This document shows positions 1-7,913 of a DNA stretch of 64,000 nt, one piece after another. A model generated the notes under the pieces. It did no database searches. It saw nothing but the letters and a program-made list of their open reading frames with translations, and was not told the origin of the DNA. Positions within the stretch are counted from its first letter, which is position 1. Each line of letters starts with the position of its first letter. The position numbers and the translations under genes are program-made. The stretch comes from Nonomuraea sediminis (GTDB taxonomy: Bacteria; Actinomycetota; Actinomycetes; Streptosporangiales; Streptosporangiaceae): assembly GCF_018531495.1 (NCBI RefSeq), contig NZ_JAHDTI010000001.1:930001-994000 (forward strand), in the 5' to 3' direction.

Positions 1-212
1 GCCGTGGACAGGTACTGGTTGAGCAGGAACCCGCTGGCCAGCGCCACGGCGGCCGACGCGCACCCCGTCAGCAGGACCACCGATAAGGCCAGCCAGCGCG
101 CCTGGGGGCCGAAAGGCCGCCCGCGCGCCTGGCACCGCAGCAACAGGAACGCCACCGCCGACAGGATCGCCAGCCCCGCGGTCAACCCGATCTGCCCCGG
201 ACTGACCTGCAT
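1..212 (-). CDS. Partial membrane protein, unknown function
   Basis: Reading leftwards from an ATG at 210-212 the frame stays open to the window edge, so only about 70 N-terminal residues are present. They start MQVSPGQIG and contain two hydrophobic stretches (about residues 8-22 and 41-65), which suggests an integral membrane protein with a short basic segment (RCQARGRPF) between the helices. A purine-rich GGGGGAGAGG lies upstream of the ATG and supports this start. The gene is divergent from arfB. I do not recognise the family from this fragment. Confidence 0.55.
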   Translation of the reverse strand, partial: MQVSPGQIGLTAGLAILSAVAFLLLRCQARGRPFGPQARWLALSVVLLTGCASAAVALASGFLLNQYLST

Positions 213-254
213 GGAATCCGCCTCTCCCCCAGGGTGTTGCCTCCATAGTCGCAG

Positions 255-284
255 CGGCAACGGATGTTGAAAATCCCGTTGCCG
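255..284. promoter_or_regulatory. Inverted repeat upstream of arfB
   Basis: CGGCAACGG (255-263) and CCGTTGCCG (276-284) are perfect 9-base arms around a 12-base AT-rich spacer, in the divergent gap between the partial membrane gene and arfB. The symmetry and place fit an operator or a leader hairpin; the binding protein is unknown. Confidence 0.4.
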
Positions 285-337
285 TCGGCATATGTCCCTC
301 AGATACGGTGAAAACCCACCACAAAGGAGTTCATGCC

Positions 338-745
338 ATGCCCGGCCCGCTGATCGTCAACGACTCGGTCGTCATCCCCGACGCCGAGCTCATCTGGCGT
401 TTCTCGCGTTCGTCGGGCCCCGGCGGCCAGGGGGTCAACACCACCGACAGCCGGGTCGAGCTCACCTTCGACGTGGCGGCCACGACCGCGCTGCCCGACG
501 AACTCAAGGCCCGCGCGCTGTCGCGCCTGCCAGGCCCCACGATCACGATCGCCGCCTCGGAGTACCGTTCGCAGCTGCGCAACCGCGAGGCCGCCCTGCA
601 GCGCCTGGCCCAGCGCCTGCGCGAGGCCATCGTCCCGCCGCCCAAGCACCGCCGCGCCACCAAGCCCACGCGCGGCTCGGTCGAACGCCGCATCGCCACC
701 AAGAAGCAGCGCTCCGACCTCAAACGCCTCCGCCGCTCCCCGTAG
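338..745 (+). CDS. arfB: Peptidyl-tRNA hydrolase ArfB (ribosome rescue)
   Basis: A 135-residue protein of the YaeJ/ArfB/ICT1 family. These factors enter ribosomes stalled on non-stop mRNA and hydrolyse the peptidyl-tRNA. The hallmark SGPGGQGVN loop with the catalytic GGQ lies at about residues 27-33, as in class I release factors, and the C-terminal 35 residues are rich in Lys and Arg (KKQRSDLKRLRR), the tail that sits in the empty mRNA channel. Length is normal for the family. I chose the ATG at 338 because AAAGGAG ends seven bases upstream; an in-frame GTG at 308 has no ribosome site. It stands alone, followed by a repeat region. Confidence 0.93.
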   Translation: MPGPLIVNDSVVIPDAELIWRFSRSSGPGGQGVNTTDSRVELTFDVAATTALPDELKARALSRLPGPTITIAASEYRSQLRNREAALQRLAQRLREAIVPPPKHRRATKPTRGSVERRIATKKQRSDLKRLRRSP

Positions 746-771
746 ACGCCACTGAAGGCGCGCCCCTCCGC

Positions 772-949
772 AAAGGCCACGCCGTACGGCTAACGCCGCG
801 CCTGTCCCACAAAGGCCATGCCGTACGGCCGCCGCCGCGCCTATCCCGCCGCCTCCGTAGTGGCCACGTAGTACGACCACGGCTGTCCCACAAAGGCCAT
901 GCCGTACGGCCACCGCCGCACCGCCTCCGTAGTGGCCATGCCGTACGGC
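772..949. repeat. Short-unit intergenic repeats (GGCCATGCCGTACGGC)
   Basis: After arfB, five imperfect copies of a motif close to AAAGGCCATGCCGTACGGC occur, with their GTAC cores at 784, 823, 871, 904 and 943. The spacings are 39, 48, 33 and 39 bases. The copies alternate between CACAAAGGCC and GTAGTGGCC left flanks. The remaining gap up to 1134 holds a GC-rich stretch and the palindrome at 1083. The spacings are all multiples of three, so a repeated peptide frame stays open, but there is no start or ribosome site. I read this as non-coding repeat DNA. Confidence 0.6.
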
Positions 950-1082
950 TGCCGCCACCCCCGCCCACCCCCCGCCGCCGTGCGCGGGCGCCTGTCCTTC
1001 ACGCCACTCCGGTGATGACGCGTCCCGCCGTTACGCCGTCACCGAAACCACCCCCCGGGACCGCCGGGCACTCGTGGCACCG

Positions 1083-1110
1083 CAATACAATCCACAACTG
1101 TGTTGTATTG
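1083..1110. promoter_or_regulatory. Palindromic operator upstream of the folE2 operon
   Basis: CAATACAA (1083-1090) and TTGTATTG (1103-1110) are perfect arms separated by 12 bases, with an inner ACAAC/GTTGT pair (1094-1098 and 1102-1106). The block is AT-rich in a GC-rich setting and lies just upstream of the reductase start. TACAAT at 1086-1091 inside the left arm could serve as a -10 box, which would let a bound repressor block transcription. It does not resemble the usual actinobacterial Zur box. Confidence 0.6.
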
Positions 1111-1134
1111 AAAGCCCGAGAGAAAGGTGCCGAA

Positions 1135-1785
1135 GTGGCGACCGATGACGAGGAACGACCCAGGGTGGCCGTGTGCCTGGCGGGCTCATTAGACGGCCGC
1201 ATCTGGCATCCCGACCAGCAGGTGCTGGGCAGCCGCCGTGACCGCCTGGTCCTCGAGCGGCTGCGCTCCCAGGCCGACCTGCTGCTCTACGGCGCGGGGA
1301 CCGCCCGCGCCGACCGCAGGGAGATCCGTTTCACGTATCCGGGACTACGGGCGGAGGTGCCCCCGATCGCCGTCGTGGCCACGCGGGCGGACTTCGACTG
1401 GGAGAATCCGTTCTGGTCCACCAAATCCCGAAAAATCCTGGTATTGCCGAAGAAGGCCGAGGTCCCGCCCGGCATCGAGGTGCTCGAGGTGGACGACACC
1501 CAGGACCTGGCAGGCGTGATCGAGCGCCTCGGTTTCCGCCGAGTGCTGTGCGAGGGCGGCGGGCGCCTGTTCGCCTCGCTCGCCCGCCAGAACCTGGTGG
1601 ACGAGCTCTTCTACACCGTCACCCCGTGGCTGCTCGGCGGCGACGCCACCCCCGCGGCCGCGTCCGGCCTCGCGCCCCACCGCTACACCCTGGTCGAGGC
1701 GAACGTCGCCGACCAGGAGATCTTTCTCCGCTACCGCAGCCCCAACGGCCGTGCCTGGCCGATCGAGGAGGACCTCCGACCATGA
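1135..1785 (+). CDS. RibD C-terminal-type reductase (dihydrofolate reductase family)
   Basis: A 216-residue protein of the RibD_C/DHFR-like fold, which uses NADPH to reduce pterin- or pyrimidine-type substrates. Visible family marks are VAVCLAGSLDGRIW near the N-terminus, YGAGTARADRREI around residue 55-67, and the glycine-rich CEGGGRLFASL near residue 139. There is no deaminase domain, so it is not a full RibD. I chose the GTG at 1135, with AGAAAGG a few bases upstream. Its stop overlaps the folE2 start by four bases (ATGA), so the two are translated together. A role next to FolE2 in the folate/pterin branch is inferred; free-standing RibD-like proteins with dihydrofolate reductase activity are known in mycobacteria. 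Confidence 0.82.
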   Translation: MATDDEERPRVAVCLAGSLDGRIWHPDQQVLGSRRDRLVLERLRSQADLLLYGAGTARADRREIRFTYPGLRAEVPPIAVVATRADFDWENPFWSTKSRKILVLPKKAEVPPGIEVLEVDDTQDLAGVIERLGFRRVLCEGGGRLFASLARQNLVDELFYTVTPWLLGGDATPAAASGLAPHRYTLVEANVADQEIFLRYRSPNGRAWPIEEDLRP

Positions 1786-2708
1786 CCGTTACCACCCAGC
1801 CCTATACCGACGACTTCTACGACGTGCCCGCCCAGCAGCCCGCCGTCGGCATCGCGCTCGACCGGGTGGGCGTGCACGGCCAGCGCGCCAGGATCAACGC
1901 GGCCGACGACCTGTTCGGCGGCCCGTTCGACCTGCTCTGTGACGTGAACGCCGAGGTCAGCCTGGGTTCCGACCAGCGGGGCATCCACATGTCCCGCATC
2001 GAGCGCGCCATCGCCGGGGCGCCGACCGGCCTGTCGCTGCCCGCCGCCGCGCTGGCCATCGCCCGCGAGGTGCGCGACGGCCAGGCGCAGGACTCGGCCC
2101 GCGTCACGCTCGCGGCCACGGTCCCGCTGTCCACGCGCACGCCGGTCACCGGCCAGCTCTCCCCCGACACGGCCGACGTCTCGGCGCTGGCCGTCGCGGG
2201 CCCGAACCCGTACGTCGAGCTGGCCCTGTCGGCGACCAACATCACCGCCTGCCCCTGCATGCAGGGCTACGCCCTCACCGAACTCGTCACCGAACTGGGC
2301 CTCTCCCCCGACGACGGCCGCGCACTGCTCGGCCGCATCCCGATCGCCACCCACAGCCAGAAGGGCAAGGTACGGCTGGCCGTCCGCGCCCCCGCCCCGG
2401 AGCAGCTACCCGACTACGCCCTCCTCTACCGAACGCTGTCCGAAGCCACAGCGCTGACGCAGGAACTACTGAAGCGCCCCGACGAATACGAACTGGTCAG
2501 GCGCTCCCACCTACGCCCCCAGTTCGTCGAGGACGTAGTCCGCACGACCACCCTCACCCTGGCCCGCGCCCTGTCGAACTCCCCCGCCGACGACATCGAA
2601 CTCAACATCTCAGCAGAAAGCCACGAATCCATCCACGGCCACAACATCCACGCCACCCTCCACCTCCCCCTCTCCACAGCCCTCACCCACCTCAGCCCCT
2701 CGTCCTAG
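1782..2708 (+). CDS. folE2: GTP cyclohydrolase FolE2 (type IB)
   Basis: A 308-residue protein of the FolE2/MptA family (COG1469), which converts GTP to dihydroneopterin triphosphate, the first step of folate and pterin synthesis. Landmarks are RGIHMSR (about 66-72), the cysteine site ITACPCMQ (about 154-161), THSQKGK (about 190) and a C-terminal ESHESIHGHNIHA stretch with clustered metal-binding-type His and Glu residues. FolE2 enzymes are known to replace zinc-dependent FolE when zinc is scarce. Translation starts at an ATG overlapping the upstream stop. No zinc-type operator is visible; the palindrome at 1083-1110 is the best regulatory candidate. Downstream lies a 600-base repeat region. 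Confidence 0.9.
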   Translation: MTVTTQPYTDDFYDVPAQQPAVGIALDRVGVHGQRARINAADDLFGGPFDLLCDVNAEVSLGSDQRGIHMSRIERAIAGAPTGLSLPAAALAIAREVRDGQAQDSARVTLAATVPLSTRTPVTGQLSPDTADVSALAVAGPNPYVELALSATNITACPCMQGYALTELVTELGLSPDDGRALLGRIPIATHSQKGKVRLAVRAPAPEQLPDYALLYRTLSEATALTQELLKRPDEYELVRRSHLRPQFVEDVVRTTTLTLARALSNSPADDIELNISAESHESIHGHNIHATLHLPLSTALTHLSPSS

Positions 2709-2768
2709 AGCCAGCGAGACGGCATCCGCCCCGGGTCGGCGAACAAGGCGCAAGGCAAACATCCAGCG

Positions 2769-3140
2769 CCCGTACGGCGGACCAGGACAACCAAGACCAC
2801 GGCACGGGAGACCACTTCCCGCGCCGGGGGACGGCGAGGACACATGCGGCGGTCGTCTCGCGCCCCGTACGGCGACCCAGGACGACGCCAACCCCGGCAC
2901 GGACGCTACCCGCGCCGGGGACGGCGAAGAGACGTGCGGCGGTCGTCCGGCCCCCCGTACGGCGGGCCAGGAGGATCACTGTCACGGCACGGGAACCACC
3001 TCCCGCGCCGGGGTCGGCGAAGAGCCGTACGACGGTCGTCCGGCGCCCCGTACGGCGGGCCAAGACGACCGGTGTTGCGATGCGGGAGCCCGCCCCCACG
3101 CCGAAGGACGGCGAGGAGGGCGGCGGGCGTCCGGCGTCCT
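2769..3140. repeat. Tandem array of ~90-base intergenic repeat units
   Basis: The 609-base gap after folE2 is filled by repeats. GTACGGCG anchors occur at 2772, 2867, 2957, 3050 and 3141, that is every 90-95 bases, each followed by a diverged body ending in GGCGGTCGTCCGGC-like sequence. Spacings of 95, 90, 93 and 91 do not keep one reading frame, so the long open frames here on both strands are artefacts. The array leads directly into the dispersed element at 3141-3282. Confidence 0.7.
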
Positions 3141-3282
3141 GTACGGCGGGCCGTGGGGGCCGGGGTGCCTGGGGTGCGAAGCGCCGTGACGGCGAGAAAG
3201 GGGCATCGACTCGCCGGGAGCGCCGGGCGCGGGTCCTCGGCCGGAGTACGGCGGGCGGCTGGTTGCGGCGGCCTCGCCGTAC
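3141..3282. repeat. Dispersed GTACGGCG element, copy A
   Basis: This stretch shares long blocks with copies at 24684, 35870 and 53281: GCCGTGACGGCGAG, GACTCGCC, a GGGTCCTC-type block and GGAGTACGGCGGGCGGC in the same order. Its two GTAC anchors (3141 and 3246) are 105 bases apart, as in copy C. It ends in a hairpin with arms GTACGGCG (3246-3253) and CGCCGTAC (3275-3282). A 26-base motif CGCCGTACCGGC is then repeated once more up to 3317, where the next gene ends. Confidence 0.65.
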
Positions 3283-3317
3283 CGGCAATCGCTCAAACTC
3301 GCCGTACCGGCGATCCC

Positions 3318-3887
3318 TCAAGGGCGCGCGTAGGCGGCGATGGTGACGCCCGTGGGCGTGGTTGAGGACTCGGTCAGGCGTAGGGACGTGTACGGAGCAC
3401 CGTCGGGGAACAGGCGGCGCCCCTGCCCGAGCACCAGCGGGTGGATCATGAAGAGGTATTCGTCCACGAGGTCGTGCCGCATCAGCGTGCGGACCAGGTC
3501 GCCGCTCCCGAACACGATCAGCGTCCCGTCGAGCTTGCCGACCGCCTCGGTCACGTCGCCGCGCAGCAGCGTGGAGTTGGCCCATGGCAGCGGCTCGGCC
3601 AGGGTGGTCGAGGCGACGTACTTGGTGACGCGGGTGAGCGCCTCGCTGAACGGGTTGCTCTGCTGCGCAGGCCAGAAGGCGGCGAAGTCCCCGTAGGTCC
3701 GCCGCCCGGCGAGCAGCGACCATGATCGGCCCATCCGGCGGCCCATGGCCTGCTGCATGGCCGGGTCGTTGCGCTCGGCCGCCCATCCGCCGTGCGGGAA
3801 ACCGTCGCGCGGGTCCTCGTCGGGCCGTCCCGGGCTCTGCATGACTCCGTCGAGCGTCAGGTGCTCGATCACCACGATCCTGTTCAT
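3318..3887 (-). CDS. Dihydrofolate reductase family protein (RibD_C fold)
   Basis: A 189-residue protein beginning MNRIVVIEHLTLDGVMQSPG, typical of small stand-alone RibD_C/DHFR-like proteins common in actinobacteria. Other marks are LLAGRRTYGDFAAFW, a GTLIVFGSGDLVRTL strand-loop and a C-terminal LVLGQGRRLFPDG segment. The substrate is unknown for nearly all such paralogues. The ATG at 3885-3887 begins the domain, though GGAGG lies very close to it; an in-frame GTG at 3923 would add 12 residues. It is the second reductase of this fold within 3 kb but on the other strand, converging on folE2, so a shared pathway is only a possibility. Confidence 0.8.
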   Translation of the reverse strand: MNRIVVIEHLTLDGVMQSPGRPDEDPRDGFPHGGWAAERNDPAMQQAMGRRMGRSWSLLAGRRTYGDFAAFWPAQQSNPFSEALTRVTKYVASTTLAEPLPWANSTLLRGDVTEAVGKLDGTLIVFGSGDLVRTLMRHDLVDEYLFMIHPLVLGQGRRLFPDGAPYTSLRLTESSTTPTGVTIAAYARP

Positions 3888-3965
3888 GCCTCCTACACGA
3901 ATGTCCTTCTTCCACATCGACACGCCGCCCCGAAAACGTCAGTGGTCTGTGGTGAGGTGGGCGGT

Positions 3966-4895
3966 ATGACGGGCGTGGTGGTGATCGGGGCGGGTGTCAG
4001 TGGGCTGACGACGGCGATCTGTCTGGCCGAGGCCGGGGCCGAGGTGCGGGTGTGGGCCGAGCGGCCGCCGCTCGAGACGACGTCGGCGCTGGCCGGCGCG
4101 ATGTGGGGGCCGTCGTTCCAGCAGCCGGTGGACAAGACGCCGGCCTGGACCGAGCAGTCGCTGCGCGACTTCACCGCGCTGGCGGGGGTGCGGGGCAGCG
4201 GCGTGCGGATGGCGCCGGTGCTGACCGTCGGGGAGCTCCCCCCGGTCGACCAGTTGCCGCCGCAGGCGACGATGATCCCCGGCCTGCGGTCCTGTACGGC
4301 GGGCGAGCTGCCGGACGGCTACCCGGCGGGCTTCCGCGCCACGATGCCGGTGATCGACATGCCCGTCTACCTGCGTTACCTGACAGGCAGGCTGGCGGAG
4401 GCCGGCGTGGAGATCGAGATGCGGCGGGCGTCCGCGCTGTCCGAGGCGGGACCCGTCGTGGTCAACTGCGCGGGGCTGGGCGCCAGGGAGCTGGCGGGCG
4501 ACGACAGCGTCCGCCCGATGCTCGGGCAGCTGGTCGCCGTGGCGAACCCGGGGCTCGACGAGGTGTTCCTCGAGCTGGCCGCGGCCCGGGAGACCACCCA
4601 GTACGTGCCGCACCACGACCGTGTGGTGTGCGGCGGCATCGCGGTGCCCGACGTGTGGGACACCACCCCCGACCCCGGCGTGACCGAGCGCATCCTGGAG
4701 CGCTGCGGCCGGGTCGAGCCCCGGCTGCGCGAGGCGAAGGTGCTCGATGTCTGGGTGGGCCTGCGTCCCGACCGGCCCGCCGTGAGGGTGGAGGCCGAGG
4801 GCGGCGTGGTGCACAACTACGGCCACGGCGGCAACGGCGTCAGCCTGTCGTGGGGCTGCGCCAGGGAAGCGGCGGCGCTGACCCTGCAAGGATGA
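3966..4895 (+). CDS. FAD-dependent D-amino-acid oxidase
   Basis: A 309-residue flavoprotein that oxidatively deaminates D-amino acids to 2-oxo acids, ammonia and hydrogen peroxide. The N-terminal VVIGAGVSGLTTAI is the Rossmann dinucleotide fold for FAD. The C-terminal half shows VGLRPDRPAVRVE, containing the arginine that pairs with the substrate carboxylate in this family, and GHGGNGVSLSWGCA, the FAD-contacting end signature. Length is a little short of eukaryotic enzymes but normal for actinobacteria. The ATG at 3966 follows a GGTGAGGTGGGCGG tract. The aldo/keto reductase frame starts five bases after its stop, so they are probably co-transcribed. Confidence 0.87.
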   Translation: MTGVVVIGAGVSGLTTAICLAEAGAEVRVWAERPPLETTSALAGAMWGPSFQQPVDKTPAWTEQSLRDFTALAGVRGSGVRMAPVLTVGELPPVDQLPPQATMIPGLRSCTAGELPDGYPAGFRATMPVIDMPVYLRYLTGRLAEAGVEIEMRRASALSEAGPVVVNCAGLGARELAGDDSVRPMLGQLVAVANPGLDEVFLELAAARETTQYVPHHDRVVCGGIAVPDVWDTTPDPGVTERILERCGRVEPRLREAKVLDVWVGLRPDRPAVRVEAEGGVVHNYGHGGNGVSLSWGCAREAAALTLQG

Positions 4896-4899
4896 TCAC

Positions 4900-5843
4900 A
4901 TGCGATACACCCGCGTAGGTTCCTCCGGGTTGTCGGTGTCGCGGATCGGGCTGGGCATGATGAGCTACGGCGACCCGACCGCCCAGCCCTGGTACCTGGA
5001 CGAGGAGGCCGCTGAACCGATCGTGCGCAAGGCGGTCGAGTCGGGCGTCACGTTCTTCGACACCGCCGACATGTACTCCGACGGCGCCGGCGAGCGCGTC
5101 ACGGGACGCCTGCTGGCCCGGCTGTTCCGCCGCCGCGACGACTACGTCCTGGCGACCAAGCTCTACTACCCGACCGGCGCGGGCCCCAACGACCGGGCCT
5201 GTCGCGCAAGCACGTGATGGACGCCGTCGACGCCTCGCTGCGCCGCCTCGGCACCGACCACATCGACCTCTACCAGGTGCACCGCTGGGACGACGGCACG
5301 CCGATCGAGGAGACGATGACCGCGCTGCACGACGTCGTGCGCGCGGGCAAGGTCCGCTATCTCGGCGCGTCCCTGATGTACGGCTGGCAGCTCGCGAAGG
5401 CGCAGTTCACCGGCCCGATCGGGTTCGTGGCGATGCAGACGCGTTACAACCTGCTCTACCGGGAGGAGGAGCGGGAGGTCGTGCCGTTCTGCGCCGACCA
5501 GGGCATCGGCGTGCTCCCCTACAGCCCGCTGGCGCGCGGGCGGCTGGCGGGCGTGCGCGACACGGCCCGCGCCCGGCACGAGTCCCCGGCCGAGGCGGGA
5601 CCCGGGGGCGCGGACATCCTGCGCGCCCTGGACAAGGTCTCCTCCGAGCGGGGCGAGCCGCATGCCCGGGTCGCGCTGGCCTGGCTGCTCGCCCGCCCCG
5701 TGGTGAACGCCCCCATCATCGGCGCCACCAAGCTGTCGCACCTGGACGACGCGGTCGCCGCCGTCGACCTGCGCCTCTCGGAGGAGGAGATCGCCGCCCT
5801 GGCCGCGCCGTACCAACCTCGCACCCCGTTCGGCTACACCTGA
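4900..5843 (+). pseudogene. Aldo/keto reductase interrupted by a -1 frameshift
   Basis: The first frame (4900-5217) gives an N-terminal half with MRYTRVGSSGLSVSRIGLG, FFDTADMYSDG and VLATKL, which hold the catalytic Asp, Tyr and Lys of an NADPH aldo/keto reductase. It then runs into a short false tail. A second frame (from about 5195 to 5843) continues the protein with DAVDASLRRLGTDHIDLYQ and VHRWD, which holds the catalytic His. The family sequence expects GPNDRGLSRKH at the join, so one G is missing from the G run at 5195-5197. It is either a sequencing error or a recent inactivation; the rest of the protein looks intact. Confidence 0.85.
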
Positions 5844-5969
5844 GAAAGACCACCCCCGAGAAAGGCGACGCCCTGAGAAAGGCGACGCCTTGGGGAAGGC
5901 CACCCCTGGGGAAGACCACCCCCTGGGGCGGGGCACCGCCTTGAGGGCGGGCATGGCCTGGGGCTGGGG
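5844..5969. repeat. ~17-base degenerate tandem repeat between convergent genes
   Basis: The gap between the aldo/keto reductase and the ABC1 kinase consists of seven or eight diverged units of about 17 bases, such as GAGAAAGGCGACGCC, GGGGAAGGCCACCCC and GGGGAAGACCACCCC. The array reaches the 3' end of the minus-strand gene. No gene or strong terminator hairpin is visible. Confidence 0.6.
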
Positions 5970-7904
5970 CTATGTTCTGGGGCGGCGGAAGACGACGACC
6001 AGGACGCGTAGCGCCAGAATGGCGGCGATGACCAGCAGGTTGTAACCGATCAGCTGGTAGAGGGTGGTGCCCGCGGTGGTCAGGACGGGACCGCCCTCGA
6101 TGCTGAGCAGGAGCACGCCCATCAGGCCGGACGTCGCCCCCAGCACCGTCAGCAGCACCTGGTGCACCAGGCCGGTGAGATAGCCGCGGTCCCGCTCGTC
6201 GGCCAGGAGGCGGACGTTCATGGAGAAGCGGCCGTGCTCGGCCGCGCTGGCGATGCGCTCGACCCGGCGCGGCAGGCGGCGCAGCATCGGCAGCAGCGCC
6301 GCCACCTCCTGCGACACCGCCTCCTTGACCCCGCCGGCGGCGGTGAGCTGCTCGGTCAGCGCCCGCTCGCCGAACGCGCGGGCCTCGCCGATCAGGTTGA
6401 AGCCGGGCGAGAGGGACACCAGCGTGCCCTCCAGCGTGGCCAGCGCCCGGAAGACGGCCGCGACCTCGGGCGGGATCGACAGGCCGTACTCCGACACGAT
6501 CCTGAACAGGTCGGTGAACATCTGCACGCTGTCGGTGCCCGGCGCCAGGTGCCTGGCCATGAACTGCCCGAGCGCCCGCTCGAGCGCGGCCTCGTCGATC
6601 TCCTCGGGCCTGGGCACGACCTCGAGCAGGGCGTCGGTCACAGCAAGCGGGTCCTGGCGGTTCATCGCCAGCAGGAAGCGCTGCAGCGCCGAGCGGACCG
6701 AGGCGTCCAGGCGCCCGACCGAGCCGAAGTCGAGCAGCCCGAGCGTGCCGTCCTGGAGCAGCAGCAGGTTGCCGGGGTGCGGGTCGGCGTGGAAGACGCC
6801 CTCGAGCAGGATCTGCCGCAGCAGGCAGTCGAGCAGGTCGCGGGCCAGGCCGGGCCCCTGCTCGCGGGTGGCGTTGATGACCGCCCGGCCCGACAGGCGG
6901 GTCATCACGAGCACGCGCTCGGTGCACAGGGCGGGGACCGGCGAGGGGTAGGTGACGGCGCCCGCGCCCGAGGCGGAGACGGCGGCCATGTTGCCCGCCT
7001 CGACCCGGAAGTCCAGCTCCTCCCTGATCGCCACCGCGAAGCCCTCGGCCAGGTCGCGCATGCCCAGCGTGCTGCCCCAGCGGGTGCGCGACTCCAGGGT
7101 GGCCGCCAGGCGGCGCACGATGTCGAGGTCCTTGGCCACGACCCGGCCGATGCCGGGCCGCTGGACCTTGACGACGACCTCCTCGCCCGAGTGCAGGCGA
7201 GCCGTGTGGACCTGCGCGATCGAGGCGGCGGCCAGCGGCGTGCGGTCGACGGAGGCGAAGGCGTCGGCGCCCAGCTCCTGCCGCAGCACCGCCTCGATCT
7301 CCTGCCACGGCACGGGCGCCACCTGGTCCTGCAGCTTGCCGAGCTCCTCCACGAACTCCTGCGGCAGCAGGTCGCGCCGGGTGGACAGCACCTGGCCGAG
7401 CTTGACGAAGGTCACGCCGCCGTCGTCCAGCGCCTCACGCAGGGATACGGCCAGCCGTACCTTGCCCGAGCGGTCGTCGACCCGGTCGCCGCGCCCGCGC
7501 AGGTAGGGGCCGAGGCCGTGGCGGAAGGCGATCCTGGTGATCTGCGAGTAGCGCCTGGCCCGGGAGATCCGGCCGCGCAGCGACCGGAGGAACTCCACGG
7601 GCCCCGGGATGGAGCCGGGCGGGATCAGGGCCTCGGCGATCACCAGGACGATCATCGGGATCAGCACGACGCACATGACCCCGAGCAGCAGCACCCACAC
7701 CGCGCCGACGCCCGGCGCCTGATCGGTATCCGGCTTGCCGAACAGCGAGAAGATCGGCGTCAGCACCGGCTGGGCGATCGAGAACGCCAGCAGCGCGGCG
7801 AGGAAGGTCCTGACCGCGCCGAAGCGCACCCCGAGCAGGCGCTGCGCCACGACGGCCAGCGCGATGATCGTGAGGAGTGCGAAGAAAGAGACGATCAGAC
7901 CCAT
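5970..7904 (-). CDS. ABC1/UbiB-family atypical protein kinase, membrane bound
   Basis: A 644-residue ABC1 (AarF/UbiB) protein. Members are atypical kinases or ATPases linked to lipid and quinone metabolism. The family motif VKLGQVLSTRRDLLP is at about 165-180, the invariant AAASIAQVH follows near 220, then HADPHPGNLLL near 371 and the metal-binding LDFGS near 391. Two or three membrane spans lie in the first 100 residues and two at the C-terminus (about 575-600 and 610-638), so the kinase domain is membrane anchored at both ends. It begins nine bases after the desaturase gene ends on the same strand, so the pair probably forms an operon. The substrate is unknown. Confidence 0.88.
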   Translation of the reverse strand: MGLIVSFFALLTIIALAVVAQRLLGVRFGAVRTFLAALLAFSIAQPVLTPIFSLFGKPDTDQAPGVGAVWVLLLGVMCVVLIPMIVLVIAEALIPPGSIPGPVEFLRSLRGRISRARRYSQITRIAFRHGLGPYLRGRGDRVDDRSGKVRLAVSLREALDDGGVTFVKLGQVLSTRRDLLPQEFVEELGKLQDQVAPVPWQEIEAVLRQELGADAFASVDRTPLAAASIAQVHTARLHSGEEVVVKVQRPGIGRVVAKDLDIVRRLAATLESRTRWGSTLGMRDLAEGFAVAIREELDFRVEAGNMAAVSASGAGAVTYPSPVPALCTERVLVMTRLSGRAVINATREQGPGLARDLLDCLLRQILLEGVFHADPHPGNLLLLQDGTLGLLDFGSVGRLDASVRSALQRFLLAMNRQDPLAVTDALLEVVPRPEEIDEAALERALGQFMARHLAPGTDSVQMFTDLFRIVSEYGLSIPPEVAAVFRALATLEGTLVSLSPGFNLIGEARAFGERALTEQLTAAGGVKEAVSQEVAALLPMLRRLPRRVERIASAAEHGRFSMNVRLLADERDRGYLTGLVHQVLLTVLGATSGLMGVLLLSIEGGPVLTTAGTTLYQLIGYNLLVIAAILALRVLVVVFRRPRT

Positions 7905-7913
7905 GAGTCCCGA

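Noticed and set aside
748..1000. CRISPR array suggested by short repeats after arfB
   Set aside because: Units are imperfect, vary from 33 to 48 bases, have no unique spacers and no cas genes are near.
1083..1110. Zur box upstream of the folE2 operon
   Set aside because: FolE2 is often zinc-regulated, but the arms CAATACAA/TTGTATTG do not match the actinobacterial Zur consensus known to me.
2692..3915. A 407-codon minus-strand frame through the repeat array
   Set aside because: It joins a shadow of the reductase gene to repeat DNA; repeat spacing does not keep one frame.
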